A stretch of 6,161 nucleotides of DNA from Fluviibacter sp964604465 (GTDB taxonomy: Bacteria; Pseudomonadota; Gammaproteobacteria; Burkholderiales; Rhodocyclaceae), in assembly GCA_964604465.1 (NCBI GenBank), contig CAZRYZ010000067.1:1-6161 (forward strand). Direction: 5' to 3'. The notes under the pieces were generated by a model. That model was not told the origin of the DNA. It did no database searches and saw only the letters and a program-made list of their open reading frames with translations. Positions within the stretch are counted from its first letter, which is position 1. The number at the start of each line of letters is the position of its first letter. Both the position numbers and the translations under genes were made by a program. Shown here one piece after another: positions 3,655 through 6,161 of this stretch.

Positions 3655-6161
3655 ATGAATTTACCAAACCCCCCGGGTTCAACGGACACTCCCGAACCAC
3701 ACACGCAGGTTACCCCACCCAATACGGAACCCACGGCGCCCCCGCGCCGCTGGCTCCGGATTCTGGCCATCGTGATCGGCCTCCTATTGGTGGCGGCCGC
3801 AGTCGCTGCCATCTGGTTGCCGCGACTAGTGGATGTCCGGATTGTGGTCGATACCGCGACCAAGGCCGTCCAGAGCAGTACGGGTCGTTCTCTGGTCATC
3901 AAAGGACCTGTCTCTGTCCAGTTATGGCCCCGGTTGTCCGTGGTGGCTGAAGATGTGGCTTTCGGCAATGCTGCCTGGGCAGCCGATCCGGAAATGGCGA
4001 CAGCCCGACGGGTGGCTTTAAGCCTTGATTGGACTCCCTTGTTACACCAGTCAGTGTCCATCAATCGCGTTGTGATTGATGGTCTGACGCTGAATCTCCA
4101 GCCAGCCGATCGCAATGTACGGCGCAGGGATACGGAGACCGCTGCCGGGAACTGGGTACTGACCCCGGAGGGTGCGGATTCATCCTCAAGCTCGGCCTTT
4201 AATCTGGATAAGATCCTGCTTCAGGATGCCACGATCCGGCTGAGGGACAGTTCGGGTTCCCTGACTCATACCTTCATGATCGGTCGTGTTTCCGGCGTCA
4301 CGGTGGAGGATGGCGTGAAGTTCAAGGGGCAGGATGCCCTTATTCAGCAGGTTGATCGCCAGGGTGCCGCGAGCGAATTATTGAAGATCACCCAGGCGAG
4401 CGGGTTGGTGTCCGGGGTGGCTGCCGAGTTCAACGGGCAAGTCGTATGGCGACAACAGGCGATTGATCTGAAGGGTAGCTACGAATATCCGGATAACAAA
4501 GCGTCATCGCTGACGCTCGCCGTGAACGCCAAGGGGCTCGATTTTTCGAGGCCTTTGTCAGGCAACAAGGCTCACGAGGCGCGTGAAGAATTATCGCGGG
4601 CTGATGAAAAGCCATTGTGGCGTGATGATCGGCCGATTGATTATTCAATGCTCCCCAAAATGAATGTCAAGCTGGATCTGCATGCGGGGCAGGTTCTCTT
4701 ACCGAACCAGGCGGTATTACCTAATGTTGTATTGAATGCCAGTCTGGAAGAAACGGCGTCAGGGCGATTGACCTTGCATCGATTCTCTTCGGGGTTTGAT
4801 AAGGGGCAGATTACGGCTTCAGGCGCTCTTGTCGATTACGCCGGAAACCTGCCGGCAGTGACCGTGGCAGCCAAGGCTACGGGTTTTGATCTGGCGAAGA
4901 TCTTTTCTATGCAGCAGGTGCATCTCTCCGGGATTAGCGCGCAGGGCGGCGCGCTACAACTGGATATGGCACTGACGGGGCGTGGACGTTCCCCGCAACA
5001 GTTAATGGCATCGCTGAATGGACATGTCGATATCAAGGTGGGGAAGGGCTCTCTGGTTGACCAGGGTGTCGGGGATCGCTCGCCTGTTTCTATCAACCTG
5101 AATTCGTTTGCAGGTCGGGCCGATCTCAAACCGGGCGCCTCGCCGCAGCTCGCGCTTGACCTCAATGCCACCAAAGTTGATCTGGATCCGAATCATCTGG
5201 CCACGGCGACCGAGCAGAAAGCGGTGAAGGGTGCTGGCCCCAAAACTGGCCGGCGCTGGCTGTTTGGCACTGAGCCGCTGGGGTTTGCTTCGTTGCCGCT
5301 GATGAATGGCCGTATCGGTTTGAATGTGACTGAGCTGGTTCTGCCGGATGGCATCGTGCTGCCGAACTTTCTGCTTAAGGCCAGTTTGCAGGATAGTGCT
5401 GGTGGCAGCATGAAAGTGGATCAGTTCAAATCCGGTTTCGGGGATGGTGTGCTGGTGGCCGATGGCTTGATCAGCCAGTACACCAGTGCGAGCCCGACAC
5501 TCCGCTTACGCGGTCATGCCCGAAACTTCCGTCTGGATCGTTTGTTGGCTCAGGTGGATGAGGCCAAGGCCTTTGGTCAGGTCAAGGGTGGTGAGGGGGA
5601 GTTTGCCTTCCACCTGGAAGGTCAGGGGACCTCGTTACGATCACTGGTGTCGGGTCTGAATGGTGAGCTGCAGCTCTCGCTCAATTCGGCCACAATACCC
5701 CACGCGCTAGTTGATTCTGCTGGTGATTTTGTAATTACCATGATGAATGCTGTAAATCCGTTACGCTCCAAATCGACTGTGACTGAGCTCCAGTGTGTCT
5801 CTGCCTATCTGCCGGTCCGTGGTGGGCAGGTGAGCATTAACAACTCGGTTGGCATCGCGACCGATCAGTTGAATATCATTCTGGATGGTCAGGTGGATCT
5901 CAAACAGGAACGCATGCAGATTGATATTCAGACGGCGCAGAAATCCGGTCTGACAACGGGAGTGAACCCCGCGGGCCTCGTCGTGGTGCAGGGCACATTG
6001 CTGAATCCCTCTCTAGGCATCAATAAGACGGGTGTGGTCAAACAGGCTGCAACCGTCGGACTGGCGGTAGTGACCAGCGGTCTCTCGTTGGCCGCCCAGA
6101 ATCTGCTTTCGGTCGCGACCAATAAGAATCCATGCCAGAATATTCTGAAACCCTGGCCCAA
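3655..6161 (+). CDS. AsmA-family inner-membrane-anchored periplasmic protein (3' end outside the window)
   Basis: The frame stays open for 835 codons and leaves the window without a stop. The N-terminus has a Pro/Thr-rich cytoplasmic stretch (1-30), Arg-Arg-Trp, then one hydrophobic helix (about 34-56) and a large periplasmic domain rich in short beta-strand patterns. This is the AsmA layout: STGRSLVIKGPVSVQLWPRL-like text at 75-94, NAAWAADPEMATARRVALSLDW at 105-126 (given in parts: NAAWA, then ARRVALSLDW), VVIDGLTLNLQP (139-150), and near the C-terminus SGLNGELQLSL (666-676), ELQCVSAYLPVRGGQV (711-726), DGQVDLKQERMQIDI (744-758), VVQGTLLNPSL (777-787) and NPC (825-827). AsmA proteins affect outer-membrane assembly and are related to TamB/YhdP-type proteins thought to bridge lipids between membranes. 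The exact role here is not shown. By family length, most of the protein is present. ATG 3655 is chosen because an in-frame TGA lies at 3628-3630 and no other usual start follows it. No Shine-Dalgarno sequence is visible. The gene is divergent from the TRAP operon. Confidence 0.88.
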   Translation, partial: MNLPNPPGSTDTPEPHTQVTPPNTEPTAPPRRWLRILAIVIGLLLVAAAVAAIWLPRLVDVRIVVDTATKAVQSSTGRSLVIKGPVSVQLWPRLSVVAEDVAFGNAAWAADPEMATARRVALSLDWTPLLHQSVSINRVVIDGLTLNLQPADRNVRRRDTETAAGNWVLTPEGADSSSSSAFNLDKILLQDATIRLRDSSGSLTHTFMIGRVSGVTVEDGVKFKGQDALIQQVDRQGAASELLKITQASGLVSGVAAEFNGQVVWRQQAIDLKGSYEYPDNKASSLTLAVNAKGLDFSRPLSGNKAHEAREELSRADEKPLWRDDRPIDYSMLPKMNVKLDLHAGQVLLPNQAVLPNVVLNASLEETASGRLTLHRFSSGFDKGQITASGALVDYAGNLPAVTVAAKATGFDLAKIFSMQQVHLSGISAQGGALQLDMALTGRGRSPQQLMASLNGHVDIKVGKGSLVDQGVGDRSPVSINLNSFAGRADLKPGASPQLALDLNATKVDLDPNHLATATEQKAVKGAGPKTGRRWLFGTEPLGFASLPLMNGRIGLNVTELVLPDGIVLPNFLLKASLQDSAGGSMKVDQFKSGFGDGVLVADGLISQYTSASPTLRLRGHARNFRLDRLLAQVDEAKAFGQVKGGEGEFAFHLEGQGTSLRSLVSGLNGELQLSLNSATIPHALVDSAGDFVITMMNAVNPLRSKSTVTELQCVSAYLPVRGGQVSINNSVGIATDQLNIILDGQVDLKQERMQIDIQTAQKSGLTTGVNPAGLVVVQGTLLNPSLGINKTGVVKQAATVGLAVVTSGLSLAAQNLLSVATNKNPCQNILKPWP

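Noticed and set aside
3609..4115. Minus-strand 168-residue ORF reaching into the intergenic region
   Set aside because: It lies mostly antisense to the AsmA-family gene and is rich in Arg, Thr and Ser in a way typical of a shadow frame, with no membrane or domain pattern.

Overview
The window reads as an ordinary chromosomal segment of a Gram-negative bacterium, most likely a proteobacterium. The reasons are moderate-to-high GC coding DNA, a Tat-exported periplasmic receptor, and an AsmA-family envelope protein, which is typical of diderm proteobacteria. The genus cannot be fixed from the sequence. I see no IS element, integrase, tRNA, rRNA, CRISPR array or other sign of recent transfer.

Layout. 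Bases 15-3260, minus strand, hold a complete three-gene TRAP transporter operon transcribed in the order dctQ (small permease), dctM (large permease), dctP (periplasmic receptor), with gaps of 9 and 37 bp. The receptor belongs to the TakP-like (2-oxo acid / mannitol-chloroaromatic, COG4663) branch of DctP proteins. Residues equivalent to the ligand and sodium site of TakP appear to be conserved, so the best substrate guess is a 2-oxo acid such as pyruvate or a related monocarboxylate. The receptor captures the acid in the periplasm and the DctQ-DctM membrane complex imports it, driven by the sodium gradient.

Bases 3261-3654 form a 394-bp divergent intergenic region, the most unusual part of the window. 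A 10-bp perfect palindrome (3615-3624) gives a TATAAC -10 hexamer on both strands, so it may be a bidirectional promoter. On the minus strand this promoter would start an RNA of about 170 nt with several hairpins, ending in a strong intrinsic terminator (3437-3467) that lies about 175 bp before the dctQ start. This is either an attenuated or riboregulated leader of the TRAP operon or a free-standing small RNA. Two similar inverted repeats between the terminator and dctQ may be operator sites.

Bases 3655-6161, plus strand, are one uninterrupted reading frame of 835 codons that runs off the window edge. It encodes most of an AsmA-family inner-membrane-anchored periplasmic protein. It is divergent from the TRAP operon and has no evident functional link to it beyond the shared intergenic region.
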